This document shows, in pieces, positions 52,587-61,536 of a stretch of DNA of 64,000 nt. The notes beneath the pieces were generated by a model that was not told the origin of the DNA, made no database searches, and was given only the letters and a program-made list of their open reading frames with translations. A program made the translations under genes and the position numbers. Position 1 is the stretch's first letter. Every line of letters starts with the position of its first letter. The DNA comes from Betaproteobacteria bacterium (GTDB taxonomy: Bacteria > Pseudomonadota > Gammaproteobacteria > Burkholderiales > Burkholderiaceae_C). The stretch is from positions 1 to 64,000 of the forward strand of contig JANXSZ010000035.1 in NCBI GenBank assembly GCA_025356445.1, in the 5' to 3' direction.

Positions 52587-54035
52587 TTATCCCACGCGGC
52601 AAATTTTCAGCATGTTGGTGCCGCCCGGTGCACCCATGGGTTCGCCGCAGGTGATAGCGTACACATCGCCAGTTTTTACAATGCCGCGTTTCTTCAAATA
52701 CTTCTCGGCTTGTGTCAGCGCTGAGTCGCGGTCGGTGATGGTGGCCACCAGCAGCGGGCGCACGTTGCGGTAAATCGCCATTTTGCGCTGCGTGGCAATG
52801 CGGGGGGTTAAAGCGTAGATGGGCACGTCGATGCGGTGGCGGCTCATCCACAAAGGCGTGCTGCCGCTGTCAGTCAGTGCCACGATGGCCTTAGCACCCA
52901 GATGGTGGGCTGTGAACAAGGCGCCCATCGCGATGGTTTGGTCGATGCGGGTCGTGCTTTTGGTGGTGAACCCACCGTCCAGCTCCACATGCTCGGCTTT
53001 TTCAGCGGCTTCGCAGATGCGGCTCATCTCTTGCACCGTTTCCAGCGGGTACTTGCCTGACGCGGTTTCTGCGCTCAGCATCACGGCGTCGGTGCCGTCC
53101 AGCACGGCGTTGGCCACGTCACTCACTTCGGCGCGGGTGGGCATGGGCGCAGAAATCATGCTTTCCATCATCTGGGTCGCGGTGATGGCAAATTTGTCCA
53201 TGGCTCGGGCCATTTTGATCATGCGCTTTTGCAAGGCGGGCACGGCAGCGTTGCCTACCTCCACCGCCAAATCACCACGGGCTACCATGATGCCGTCGCT
53301 GGCCTTGAGGATGCTTTCCAGGTGTGGAATCGCCTCAGCACGCTCGATTTTGGCGATCATGCCGGGCTTGTGCTTGAATTCAGCAGCCGCCACGTTGCAG
53401 AGTTGGCGCGCCATTTCCATGTCGGTGGCGTTTTGCGGGAAGCTCACCGCCACGTAATCGGCCTGGAAGCTCATCGCTGTTTTGATGTCTTCCATGTCCT
53501 TTGCTGTCAGCGCCGGGGCGGTCAGGCCGCCGCCCTTTTTGTTGATGCCTTTGTTGTTGGACAACTCGCCGCCCAGGTTGACCGTGGTGTGTACCGCCTC
53601 GCCCACCACCTTGTCTACCGTCAGCATGATGAGGCCGTCGTTCAGCAGCAGCACATCACCCGCCTTGACATCCTGAGGCAGCTCTTTGTAATCGAGGCCC
53701 ACCGCGCTCACGTCACCCAGCTCTGTGCGCTCGCCGTCCAGCACAAACTTGGCACCGGGTTCCAAAAAGACTTTGCCTTCTGCGAACTTGCCCACGCGGA
53801 TTTTCGGGCCTTGCAGATCGGCCATGATGGCGACTTCGCGCCCTGCGCGGCGGGCTGCCTCGCGCACCATCATGGCCCGGTCGATGTGGTCTTGCGCCGT
53901 GCCGTGGCTGAAGTTCAGCCGTACCACGCTGACTTTGGCGCGGATCATCTTTTCGATCAGCTCCACCGTGTTGGACGCAGGTCCAAGGGTAGCCACAATT
54001 TTGGTGGCATGGCGGGGGATGTTTGTCTCCATCAT
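52587..54035 (-). CDS. pyk: Pyruvate kinase
   Basis: 482 residues from the ATG at 54035 (54032 is a second ATG); the long upstream extension has no family similarity. KIVATLGPASNT, VVRLNFSHGTAQDH, MADLQGPKIRVGKF, the active-site lysine block MIAKIERAEAI, DGIMVARGDLAVE and ATQMMESMI are complete. The C-terminal allosteric domain follows from about 350. It makes ATP and pyruvate from phosphoenolpyruvate. It is flanked by fba and pgk, the usual glycolytic cluster of Burkholderiales. Confidence 0.94.
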   Translation of the reverse strand: MMETNIPRHATKIVATLGPASNTVELIEKMIRAKVSVVRLNFSHGTAQDHIDRAMMVREAARRAGREVAIMADLQGPKIRVGKFAEGKVFLEPGAKFVLDGERTELGDVSAVGLDYKELPQDVKAGDVLLLNDGLIMLTVDKVVGEAVHTTVNLGGELSNNKGINKKGGGLTAPALTAKDMEDIKTAMSFQADYVAVSFPQNATDMEMARQLCNVAAAEFKHKPGMIAKIERAEAIPHLESILKASDGIMVARGDLAVEVGNAAVPALQKRMIKMARAMDKFAITATQMMESMISAPMPTRAEVSDVANAVLDGTDAVMLSAETASGKYPLETVQEMSRICEAAEKAEHVELDGGFTTKSTTRIDQTIAMGALFTAHHLGAKAIVALTDSGSTPLWMSRHRIDVPIYALTPRIATQRKMAIYRNVRPLLVATITDRDSALTQAEKYLKKRGIVKTGDVYAITCGEPMGAPGGTNMLKICRVG

Positions 54036-54150
54036 CGAATCTCTTTTCAGGTAGTTGAACCGGAATTGTGGCAGTGAAGTGCGGCTCTGGAGGAACAAGC
54101 GAGGAACGAAATTGGGCATCCCTCCACCCGCTGCTTTTGGGGTTGTCTGC

Positions 54151-55344
54151 TTATCCGTTCGCCCGCTTTTGCAAAATCTCAAACGCCGGCAGCGTTTTTC
54201 CTTCCAGCACTTCCAGGAAAGCCCCGCCGCCAGTGGAGATGTAACCCACCTGTTTTTCAATGCCGTATTTGGCAATAGCGGCCAGCGTGTCGCCTCCACC
54301 TGCTATCGAAAATGCAGCGCTGTCGGCGATGGCTCGGGCAATGGTTTGTGTGCCGTGGGCAAAGGCGTCGAACTCGAACACGCCGACGGGGCCGTTCCAG
54401 ACGATGGTGCCAGCGGCTTTGAGTTGGGCGGCTAAGCGGGCAGCGGTCTCTGGGCCAATGTCCAGTATCAAATCATCGTCAGCCACATCGGTGGCGGCTT
54501 TGACGGTGGCCACGGCATCGGCGCTGAAGCTTTTGGCGCACACTACGTCGGTGGGGATGGGCACATCCGCGCCACGGGCCTTCATGTCGGCGATCACCGT
54601 GCGGGCTTTGTCCACCAAATCAGGCTCAGCCAGGCTTTTGCCGATTTTCAAGCCAGCGGCCAGCATGAAGGTGTTGGCGATGCCGCCGCCCACGATCAAC
54701 CCGTCCACTTTGGAAGACAGCGCTTCCAAAATTGTCAATTTGGTGCTGACTTTGCTGCCCGCCACGATGGCGACGAGGGGGCGCTTGGGAGCCGCCAGCG
54801 CTTTGCTGATGGCGTCCATCTCGGCCGCGAGCAGGGGGCCAGCGCTGGCGATGGGTGCGAACTGGGCGATACCGTAGGTGGTGGCTTCAGCGCGGTGGGC
54901 GGTGCCGAAGGCGTCGTGGACGAAGATGTCGCACAGGGTGGCGAGCTTCTTGGCGAGGTCTTCACTGTTCTTTTTCTCGCCCTTGTTGACGCGGCAGTTT
55001 TCCAGCAGCACGACCTGGCCGGGAGCCACGGTAACGCCATCCACCCAGTTGCTCACCAGGGGTACGTCACGGCCCAAAAGTTCACCGAGGCGTTTGGCGA
55101 CGGGGGCCAAAGAGTCGGCAGGTTTGAACGCGCCTTCTGTGGGGCGACCCAGGTGCGACGTGACCATCACTGTGGCACCGGCATCCAGTGCCATCTGGAT
55201 GCAGGGCACGGAGGCGCGGATGCGTGTGTCTTCGGTGATCTGGCCGGCGTCGTCTTGCGGCACGTTCAGGTCTGCACGGATGAAGACGCGTTGGTTCTTG
55301 GCGCGGCCTTGGGCGCAGAGGTCAGAAAAGCGGATGAAGTTCAT
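54151..55344 (-). CDS. pgk: Phosphoglycerate kinase
   Basis: 397 residues, full length. [62 protein letters not shown] (range), [40 protein letters not shown] and [12 protein letters not shown] are all present. It interconverts 1,3-bisphosphoglycerate and 3-phosphoglycerate. It is upstream of pyk on the same strand, 115 bp apart, with nothing else in the gap. Confidence 0.95.
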   Translation of the reverse strand: MNFIRFSDLCAQGRAKNQRVFIRADLNVPQDDAGQITEDTRIRASVPCIQMALDAGATVMVTSHLGRPTEGAFKPADSLAPVAKRLGELLGRDVPLVSNWVDGVTVAPGQVVLLENCRVNKGEKKNSEDLAKKLATLCDIFVHDAFGTAHRAEATTYGIAQFAPIASAGPLLAAEMDAISKALAAPKRPLVAIVAGSKVSTKLTILEALSSKVDGLIVGGGIANTFMLAAGLKIGKSLAEPDLVDKARTVIADMKARGADVPIPTDVVCAKSFSADAVATVKAATDVADDDLILDIGPETAARLAAQLKAAGTIVWNGPVGVFEFDAFAHGTQTIARAIADSAAFSIAGGGDTLAAIAKYGIEKQVGYISTGGGAFLEVLEGKTLPAFEILQKRANG

Positions 55345-55428
55345 GGCGTTGTCGTGATGTGTTTTAAAGGGGGCGGCGATGTCGGGTGTCGCTCGGCGCG
55401 CGCAGATTGTAGGTTTGGGTCGCCTGCG

Positions 55429-56439
55429 CTATTCATCAGAATTTGCAGGCGCACCCATCACCATGCCGGTGTGCAGCTCAAACCCGCGCAAGAAATCAGC
55501 CACTGGCAAACGTTTGCCGCCTGCGCGTTGCAGTGCGGTCAGGCGCAAGGGGGTTGAGCCGGTGTGGACGGTGATGAAATGGGTTTCTACGTGCAAAATC
55601 GTGCCGTAGTGCAATGCAGATGGGCACAAATTGCTATCATTTTTGATGATCTCGGCACCCCACACCTTGATTGACTCTGTACCGATCCCCGTGCTGGCAC
55701 CGGGGAAGGGGTTGAAGGCGCGGATGCGGCGCTCAATCACCTCGGCGGGCTGCGACCAGTCGATCAGCGCCTCGGCCTTGTCGATCTTGTGGGCGTAGGT
55801 GATGCCGTCTTCGGGCTGCTTCACAGGCTGCAGGCTCTTGGCTTGTACCCGCGTCAGTGCCTGCACTGCCATGCGGCCGCCCATGGCTGCGAGCTTGTCG
55901 TGCAGTGTGGCGGTGGTGTCGGTGGCGGCAATGGCGAGGTGCTCGGTCAGCAGCATGTCACCGGTGTCCAGGCCTGCGTCCATCTGCATCAGAGTGATGC
56001 CGGTTTGTGTGTCACCGGCTTCAATCGCACGGTGTATGGGGGCGGCACCTCGCCAACGGGGCAGCAGGCTGGCGTGGATGTTGAAGCAGCCGTGGCGGGG
56101 GGCTTGCAGCACCCATTCAGGAAGAATCAAGCCGTAAGCAGCCACCACAGCAGCGTCGGTAGCTGCGTTTTTGATAGCAATTTGCGCTGCTAAAGCTTCT
56201 TCGGGGTACTTGCCGTCCAGACGCAGGCTGCGGGGCTGGATGACGGGAATGCCGTGTTGCAGCGCCAACAGCTTCACGGCCGAGGCTTGCAGTTTCATGC
56301 CGCGCCCGGCGGGGCGGTCGGGTTGGGTGAGCACCAAGGGGACTTCAAAACCGGCGGAAAGCAATTCAGCCAAGGCCACGCTGGCGAATTCGGGCGTACC
56401 TGCAAAAATGACGCGACAAGGCGGGCGCGCGTTGTGCAT
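55429..56439 (-). CDS. fmt: Methionyl-tRNA formyltransferase
   Basis: 336 residues, slightly longer than usual. [48 protein letters not shown] (the [12 protein letters not shown] signature) and [24 protein letters not shown] are present. It formylates initiator Met-tRNA with 10-formyl-THF. The ATG shares one base with the def stop (TGATG). Two AT-rich, low-GC patches (56168-56195, encoding [10 protein letters not shown], and 55628-55650, encoding IIKNDSNLC) interrupt an otherwise GC-rich gene and match the repeated motif of the window. Together they account for the extra length. Confidence 0.92.
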   Translation of the reverse strand: MHNARPPCRVIFAGTPEFASVALAELLSAGFEVPLVLTQPDRPAGRGMKLQASAVKLLALQHGIPVIQPRSLRLDGKYPEEALAAQIAIKNAATDAAVVAAYGLILPEWVLQAPRHGCFNIHASLLPRWRGAAPIHRAIEAGDTQTGITLMQMDAGLDTGDMLLTEHLAIAATDTTATLHDKLAAMGGRMAVQALTRVQAKSLQPVKQPEDGITYAHKIDKAEALIDWSQPAEVIERRIRAFNPFPGASTGIGTESIKVWGAEIIKNDSNLCPSALHYGTILHVETHFITVHTGSTPLRLTALQRAGGKRLPVADFLRGFELHTGMVMGAPANSDE

Positions 56440-56948
56440 CAGTCTTTGTCCTCGCGCTGGGCTTTGAGCATTTTGGTTTTGATGCGGTTGCGCTTGAGTG
56501 GCGAGAGGTACTCGACAAAGACTTTGCCCAGCAGGTGGTCCATCTCATGCTGCACACAAACGGCGAGCAGGCCATCGGCTTCAAAGCTGTGGGGCTGACC
56601 ATTTTTGTCCAGTGCCTTCACCCGCACCGAGGTGGCACGCTCTACGCCGTCGTAAATGCCGGGCACAGAGAGGCAGCCCTCTTCGTTCAGGATTTTCTCG
56701 GGGCTGGCCCAGGTGATTTCAGGGTTGATGAGCACCAGCGGCTGGTCGTGTTCCTCGGACACGTCGATGACGACCACGCGTTCATGCACATCGATCTGGC
56801 TGGCGGCCAAGCCTATGCCTTTGGCGTCGTACATGGTTTCCAGCATGTCGTCCACCAGGGTTTGGATGCGGGCATCGACCACAGAGACGGCACGGGCCAC
56901 GGTGTGCAGCTTGGGGTTGGGGTAGCAAAGAATAGGAAGAAGAGCCAT
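56439..56948 (-). CDS. def: Peptide deformylase
   Basis: 169 residues from the ATG at 56948; the longer frame would use a TTG and is not family-like. Motif 1 is GIGLAASQ, motif 2 EGCLSVPG with the metal-binding Cys, and motif 3 QHEMDHLLG with both metal-binding His and the catalytic Glu. It removes the N-formyl group from nascent proteins, the step paired with fmt, and is translationally coupled to it. Confidence 0.94.
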   Translation of the reverse strand: MALLPILCYPNPKLHTVARAVSVVDARIQTLVDDMLETMYDAKGIGLAASQIDVHERVVVIDVSEEHDQPLVLINPEITWASPEKILNEEGCLSVPGIYDGVERATSVRVKALDKNGQPHSFEADGLLAVCVQHEMDHLLGKVFVEYLSPLKRNRIKTKMLKAQREDKD

Positions 56949-57135
56949 GGGGGAGACGTGAAAAAGTCGATAAGAAAACAAGAATGACGCTGAAAATGCG
57001 TCAGCAGAATGGTCTGCTGTGTCGCTATTTTCGCTACTTTCGGCGAGCGCTATAGTGTCAAATGAGATTCATCGTTGCCCAGTCAAGGGCTTGGGCGCAA
57101 AATCGCGCGAGATAGATTGAGGATTTCCTGACCGT

Positions 57136-58362
57136 ATGGACACCACAACCCCGTTATTCCCCGCATGGCGCCTGACGCTGCTGGCCTTGGCCCTGGGCGC
57201 GGTGCTTTCCCCCGTTGCGGCCCAGGTGGTGGCGCAAAACTACCCTGTTACCGTCAGCCAAAAGGCCACTGCGCAGCAAGTTGCTCAGGCGGGTGTGCCC
57301 TTGGAGGAGCTGGCTGCGGATGCGCCGGACAGCTACACGGTGAAGTCGGGCGATACGCTTTGGGCGATCTCAGGCCTGTTTTTGAAGCGCCCTTGGCGTT
57401 GGCCTGAGCTGTGGGGCATGAACCTGCAAGAGATTCAAAACCCGCACCGTATCTTTCCCGGTCAGCAGCTGTTTTTAGAAAAAAGTGGTGGTCGGGCGCG
57501 CTTACGTACTTCGCGATCGGACAGCGATACGTCAGACATGACCACCGTTCGTGTGTCGCCACGTACACGTTACGAGAGTCTGGCCGAGGCGGCACTGCCT
57601 ACCCTCAAAAACCAGCTGATTGAGCCGTTTTTGTCGGAACCTCTGATCGTTGACGAAGCCGGGCTGGCCAAGGCTCCCCGTATCGTGTCGGCGCAAGAGG
57701 GGCGTGTATTGCTAAGCAAGGGGGATCGTGCCTACGCACTGGGTGACCCGGCTACGCCGCTGACCGATGCCAAAGACCAGCCCAAGGCCTACCGCGTCTT
57801 TCGCAACGTGATTCCCCTGAAGGACCCGGACACGGCTGCTGTACTGGGCTATGAGGCCAAGTACGTTGGCAAAGCTGTTCTGGTGCGTGGACAGACCCTG
57901 CGCGAGCTTGTCGGCAAAGACGGCAAACCTCAGCTCGACATCGTGCCTGCCACCATCGACATAGTGGGCGCCAAAGAGGAAATGCGCGTAGGCGATCGCC
58001 TGTTGCCCGAGCCTCCCCACGAGATCACCAACTACGTGCCGCGCCCCCCGGATGGCCCTGTTGATGGCCGTATCGTTTCTGTCTATGGCAGTGCGGTGCT
58101 CAATGCCGCCCAGAACCAGATCGTGGTCATCAACAAAGGCACCCGTGATGGTTTGCAAGTGGGTCATGTGCTGGCCATGCTGAAAGACGGCCCCCGTGTG
58201 ATTGACCGCACCACGGGCGTACCCGTCGAGATCAAGCTGCCGAACGAGCGCAATGGCTTGGTGATGGTGTTCCGCCCCTTTGAGACACTGTCTTATGGCT
58301 TGATTTTGCAAATCACCGACGGTGCCAAGGTGGGTGACCGGGTGAGCAATCCCCGTCCGTGA
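57136..58362 (+). CDS. Exported LysM-domain protein
   Basis: 408 residues. A signal peptide ends in PVAAQVVAQ (about residue 34). A single LysM domain spans about 66-115 (SYTVKSGDTLWAISGLFLKRPWRWPELWGMN as a range), with the 'PW-x-WPELW' extension typical of a betaproteobacterial family. The remaining 290 residues are of unknown function, with repeats of beta-rich segments. LysM anchors it to peptidoglycan in the periplasm. It is divergent from def-fmt and overlaps the dprA start, the standard neighbourhood in Burkholderiales. Confidence 0.85.
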   Translation: MDTTTPLFPAWRLTLLALALGAVLSPVAAQVVAQNYPVTVSQKATAQQVAQAGVPLEELAADAPDSYTVKSGDTLWAISGLFLKRPWRWPELWGMNLQEIQNPHRIFPGQQLFLEKSGGRARLRTSRSDSDTSDMTTVRVSPRTRYESLAEAALPTLKNQLIEPFLSEPLIVDEAGLAKAPRIVSAQEGRVLLSKGDRAYALGDPATPLTDAKDQPKAYRVFRNVIPLKDPDTAAVLGYEAKYVGKAVLVRGQTLRELVGKDGKPQLDIVPATIDIVGAKEEMRVGDRLLPEPPHEITNYVPRPPDGPVDGRIVSVYGSAVLNAAQNQIVVINKGTRDGLQVGHVLAMLKDGPRVIDRTTGVPVEIKLPNERNGLVMVFRPFETLSYGLILQITDGAKVGDRVSNPRP

Positions 58363-59609
58363 GCGTGACAGGTGACGCCAGTGCCCTGGCTGCTTGGCTG
58401 AGACTGAGCTTGACGCCTGGTTTGGGGAACGAAGGTGCACGCAAACTGCTGGCGGCTTTTGGGCTGCCTGAGGCTATTTTTGGGGCCAGCCTTGCCGCTT
58501 TGCAGCAGGTGGTCAGTGCGAAGGTGGCTGATGCCGTGCGCCAGCTACCGCCTCAGTTTGCTGAAAAGTGGGCGCAAACCCAAGTGTGGTTGAACGGTGC
58601 AGAACCTGCATCCGCAACGCGCACCGTCCCGCGCTGTATCGTAACGCTGGGCGACAGCGCCTACCCTGCCGATCTGCTCCACATGGAAGACCCGCCTTTG
58701 CTGCTGTATGTGATGGGCGCAGGGGACGTGGCGCAGCTCTTGGCCAGCCACTGCATTGCGGTGGTGGGAAGCCGTAACCCGACGCCACAGGGCGAAGAAA
58801 ATGCGAGAGGGTTTGCCAAGGCGCTGGTCAGCGCAGGGTTGACCGTGGTGTCAGGCCTTGCGCTGGGGGTGGATGGTGCAGCCCATGAGGGGGCACTCGA
58901 GGCGGTGTTGGATGCTGAAAACAAGGCTGAAAAAAACGTTGAAAGCGCCCATCTGCAGGCGGCAGCACAGATGGCTACCGTGGCTGTGGTGGGTACTGGG
59001 TTAGACCGGGTCTACCCTAAACAGCACCTTGATTTGGCGCACCGCATTGCGGCGCGCGGTTTGTTGATCAGCGAATACCCGTTGGGAACACCACCACTGT
59101 CGGCGAATTTTCCGCGCCGTAACCGCCTTATTGCCGGGCTGTCCAAGGCCACGCTTGTGGTAGAGGCTGCGCTCAAGTCGGGCTCGTTGATTACCGCGCG
59201 CTTGGCCTCTGAGCAGGGCAAGGATGTTTTTGCTATTCCGGGGTCCATCCACGCTGCGCAGTCACGCGGCTGCCATGCGCTCATCAAGCAAGGGGCCAAG
59301 CTGGTGGAATCGGCTCAAGATGTGCTGGAGGAGTTTGGTCATTGGCGGCCTGCCAAAAGCAAAACTGCTACGAATAAGATAGCTATTGATGCCGATCTAT
59401 CAAGCACAAACACCTCTTTTGATTGGAAAGATGTCCCCGAGAGCAGTTTGCTGCAAGCGTTGGGCTTTGATCCGGTCGGTTTGGATGCGCTGCAAGCCCG
59501 CACAGGATTGCCTACCGCCATGCTGCAAGCCGAACTGTTGACGTTGGAGCTGGAAGGGCATCTGGCTCGCCTGCCTGGAGGCTTGTTCCAGCGAATGGGG
59601 GCAGCGTAA
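58359..59609 (+). CDS. dprA: DNA-processing protein DprA (natural transformation)
   Basis: 416 residues, with a GTG start overlapping the LysM gene stop. The Rossmann core has IAVVGSRNPTPQGEENARGFA, VVSGLALGVDGAAHEGAL, VVGTGLDRVYPKQHLDLAHRIA and SEYPLGTPPLSANFPRRNRLIAGLSKATLVVEAALKSGSLITARLA (range). A C-terminal winged helix follows (LLQALGFDPVGLDALQARTG). It loads RecA on incoming single strands. Two stretches look inserted relative to relatives: 58908-58970 (LDAENKAEKNVESAHL) and the AT-rich linker 59366-59405. It fits with pilT/pilU in a competent organism. Confidence 0.92.
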   Translation: MSVTGDASALAAWLRLSLTPGLGNEGARKLLAAFGLPEAIFGASLAALQQVVSAKVADAVRQLPPQFAEKWAQTQVWLNGAEPASATRTVPRCIVTLGDSAYPADLLHMEDPPLLLYVMGAGDVAQLLASHCIAVVGSRNPTPQGEENARGFAKALVSAGLTVVSGLALGVDGAAHEGALEAVLDAENKAEKNVESAHLQAAAQMATVAVVGTGLDRVYPKQHLDLAHRIAARGLLISEYPLGTPPLSANFPRRNRLIAGLSKATLVVEAALKSGSLITARLASEQGKDVFAIPGSIHAAQSRGCHALIKQGAKLVESAQDVLEEFGHWRPAKSKTATNKIAIDADLSSTNTSFDWKDVPESSLLQALGFDPVGLDALQARTGLPTAMLQAELLTLELEGHLARLPGGLFQRMGAA

Positions 59610-59613
59610 GCGC

Positions 59614-60474
59614 GTGATGCAATGGATGAAGAATTCAGGTGTTCTGCTGCTGCTATGGGGGGCTGTGCTGCAGGGGGTTTGTGCCCAAGCGGTGGCAGAT
59701 GTGGCAATCTCGCCTGATTTCACGCTGGGTCTGGCGCTGGGCCAAACTCAGTACCGTGCCACAGAGCGCAATGCCCTGGGCAACGTTACCAATCAGGAGT
59801 CCGGCAGCTTGCCGCATGCTATGGTGACGGGGCGTTGGCAGCACGGTGAATGGTTTGCTGAAGCTGCTTTGAGCGTGGCACGGCACGATGTGGCCTACCA
59901 GGGCTTCACGCAAATTGGTATTCCACTCACGACCACCACGGCGTTGGCCATGACCCAAAGCGGTTTACAAGGGGGCCGCCGCTGGCGCAGCGCCAGCTCT
60001 ACGCAGTGGCAGGTGTCGGGTGGGCTTGAGCGGTTGCAGATACAGCGTCACATCTTGCCTGGGTTGGGTTCGTCGCCACTGCGTGAGGTGTTAACCACCA
60101 CGCGTGCCGTGGCGAGTGTGGCGGTACAGCAGGACTTACCTGCCATTTGGGTGAGCGCTCCCGTTGCCTTGTCCGTTGGGCTGGACGTGATGCCCGCTTT
60201 GCGTTCGCGTCTGGATGTGGACAGCTTTGGCGTATTTGATCCTATTACCTTGCAGCCTGCACGCAGCACGGACTGGCGTGTCAAGCTGAAAACCGAGTTG
60301 GTGCTGAGCCGGCAAGCCATCCTTTGGTTGGGCTATACGCACGAATCGCTTCAACCCGGTGGTAGCAGCCTGGCGGTCTGGACACGCGGGGGGGTACCTA
60401 CTGCGGGGGTGCGCTATCCGGGAAGCCAGCAAAGTCTGCGCACGTTGTCTATGGGCCTGAGTTTGGGTTTTTAG
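59614..60474 (+). CDS. Exported protein, predicted outer-membrane beta-barrel
   Basis: 286 residues from the GTG at 59614 (or 285 from the ATG at 59617). A signal peptide (NSGVLLLLWGAVLQGVCAQA) is followed by alternating amphipathic strands such as FTLGLALGQTQY, AMVTGRWQHGEWFAEAALSVA, VALSVGLDVMPAL and ILWLGYTHESL. The protein ends in LSLGF with a terminal Phe, the BamA recognition signature of outer-membrane proteins. I recognise no family. It begins 4 nt after dprA, so it is probably cotranscribed with it. Confidence 0.6.
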   Translation: MMQWMKNSGVLLLLWGAVLQGVCAQAVADVAISPDFTLGLALGQTQYRATERNALGNVTNQESGSLPHAMVTGRWQHGEWFAEAALSVARHDVAYQGFTQIGIPLTTTTALAMTQSGLQGGRRWRSASSTQWQVSGGLERLQIQRHILPGLGSSPLREVLTTTRAVASVAVQQDLPAIWVSAPVALSVGLDVMPALRSRLDVDSFGVFDPITLQPARSTDWRVKLKTELVLSRQAILWLGYTHESLQPGGSSLAVWTRGGVPTAGVRYPGSQQSLRTLSMGLSLGF

Positions 60475-60573
60475 TGGTGAATATTCACGGCAATTCCCCC
60501 TGAACTCGGGGGTATTCAAGCTGACATGGGCTGACTAAAGTCGTTAACTTCTAACAAGATTTGGACACTTTTG

Positions 60574-61482
60574 ATGAACACCTCTCTCAAATTTCTCTTT
60601 ACAGCGGCTGCGGCAGCAGGCTTGGCGGCTTGTGGTGGCGGCGGTAGCAGTTCAATCACCACGGCACCTGCACCGGCGGCAACGACGCCTGCGCCAGCTG
60701 CGGTGACGCCCACACCGGCTGCCCCTGCACCAGCACCGGCCGTTGCGGGCCCCGTACCGTCACCGACGACGACACCTACCGCTACATTGGCAAGTACGCA
60801 GACCGAAGCCAGTGGTCTGGCGAGCGAGGCCAAAGCCGGTTTTGCGGCTGCGGCATCCGCGTCGGCAGGGGCCGGGTTCAAAGGGCCTTTGGGTATTGAG
60901 CTTTCTGCCCTGCCAAGTGGCATTGCGGCCACTATTTCTTGCAGCTCTCTTGCCGCAGGTGGAACTGGCAGCATCAGTTATGACTTTCCGAGCACAGTGC
61001 CTGCGGCAGGGTACACCTTGACTTACACGTACAACGCTTGTTCGTTCTCAGGCTACACCTACAACGGCACGTTCAAATTGGTGTACGACCGCTATGTGAG
61101 CCCCACAGATTTCACCTACACGGCCGAATATTTGAACTTCACCGTTGCCGGCAATGGGGTGGGCAGCCAAACCATCAGTGGCAAGCAGACTTGCAGCCTC
61201 TCGGCCGGTTCCGCCAGCTGCTATTACAACGATGGGTCACGCGGCTGGAGCAGCACGATGACCTACAGCGGTGGCGTAGTGAACGGTTCGTATGCGGTGA
61301 ATTACGGGAATGGCTCTGTACAAGTGACTTACGCCAACTTCGGCGCAACCAGTGGCACCGCCACCATGACTGGCTCTAACGGCAGCAAGGCTGTCATCAC
61401 CCGCACATCAGCTACCAGCTTCACGGTGTCCATCACCACGGCAACTGGCGGCGCGGCCACGTCTTACACCGTGACGCTGTAA
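60574..61482 (+). CDS. Lipoprotein with Pro/Ala/Thr-rich linker and beta-rich C-terminal domain
   Basis: 302 residues from the ATG at 60574. The lipobox is GLAAC (about Cys20), followed by GGGGSSS and an APAPA/TPTP linker to about residue 65, a typical stalk that holds a domain off the membrane. The C-terminal part (from about 105) is Ser/Gly/Thr/Tyr-rich with repeats like YTLTYTYNACSFSGYTYNGTF and paired cysteines (CSSL...NACSF; QTCSL...SCYY), suggesting a disulphide-bonded beta sandwich. I recognise no family. It stands alone after a small GC hairpin near 60495-60517. Confidence 0.6.
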   Translation: MNTSLKFLFTAAAAAGLAACGGGGSSSITTAPAPAATTPAPAAVTPTPAAPAPAPAVAGPVPSPTTTPTATLASTQTEASGLASEAKAGFAAAASASAGAGFKGPLGIELSALPSGIAATISCSSLAAGGTGSISYDFPSTVPAAGYTLTYTYNACSFSGYTYNGTFKLVYDRYVSPTDFTYTAEYLNFTVAGNGVGSQTISGKQTCSLSAGSASCYYNDGSRGWSSTMTYSGGVVNGSYAVNYGNGSVQVTYANFGATSGTATMTGSNGSKAVITRTSATSFTVSITTATGGAATSYTVTL

Positions 61483-61536
61483 CTTGGCGCAGGGCGTTTT
61501 ACGGTGCAGTGCTTGGTTTTGGGGACAAAAGCGGTG

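Noticed and set aside
60661-60780. Tandem DNA repeat in the lipoprotein gene
   Set aside because: The Ala-Pro/Thr-Pro linker is low complexity at protein level but has no exact repeating DNA unit.
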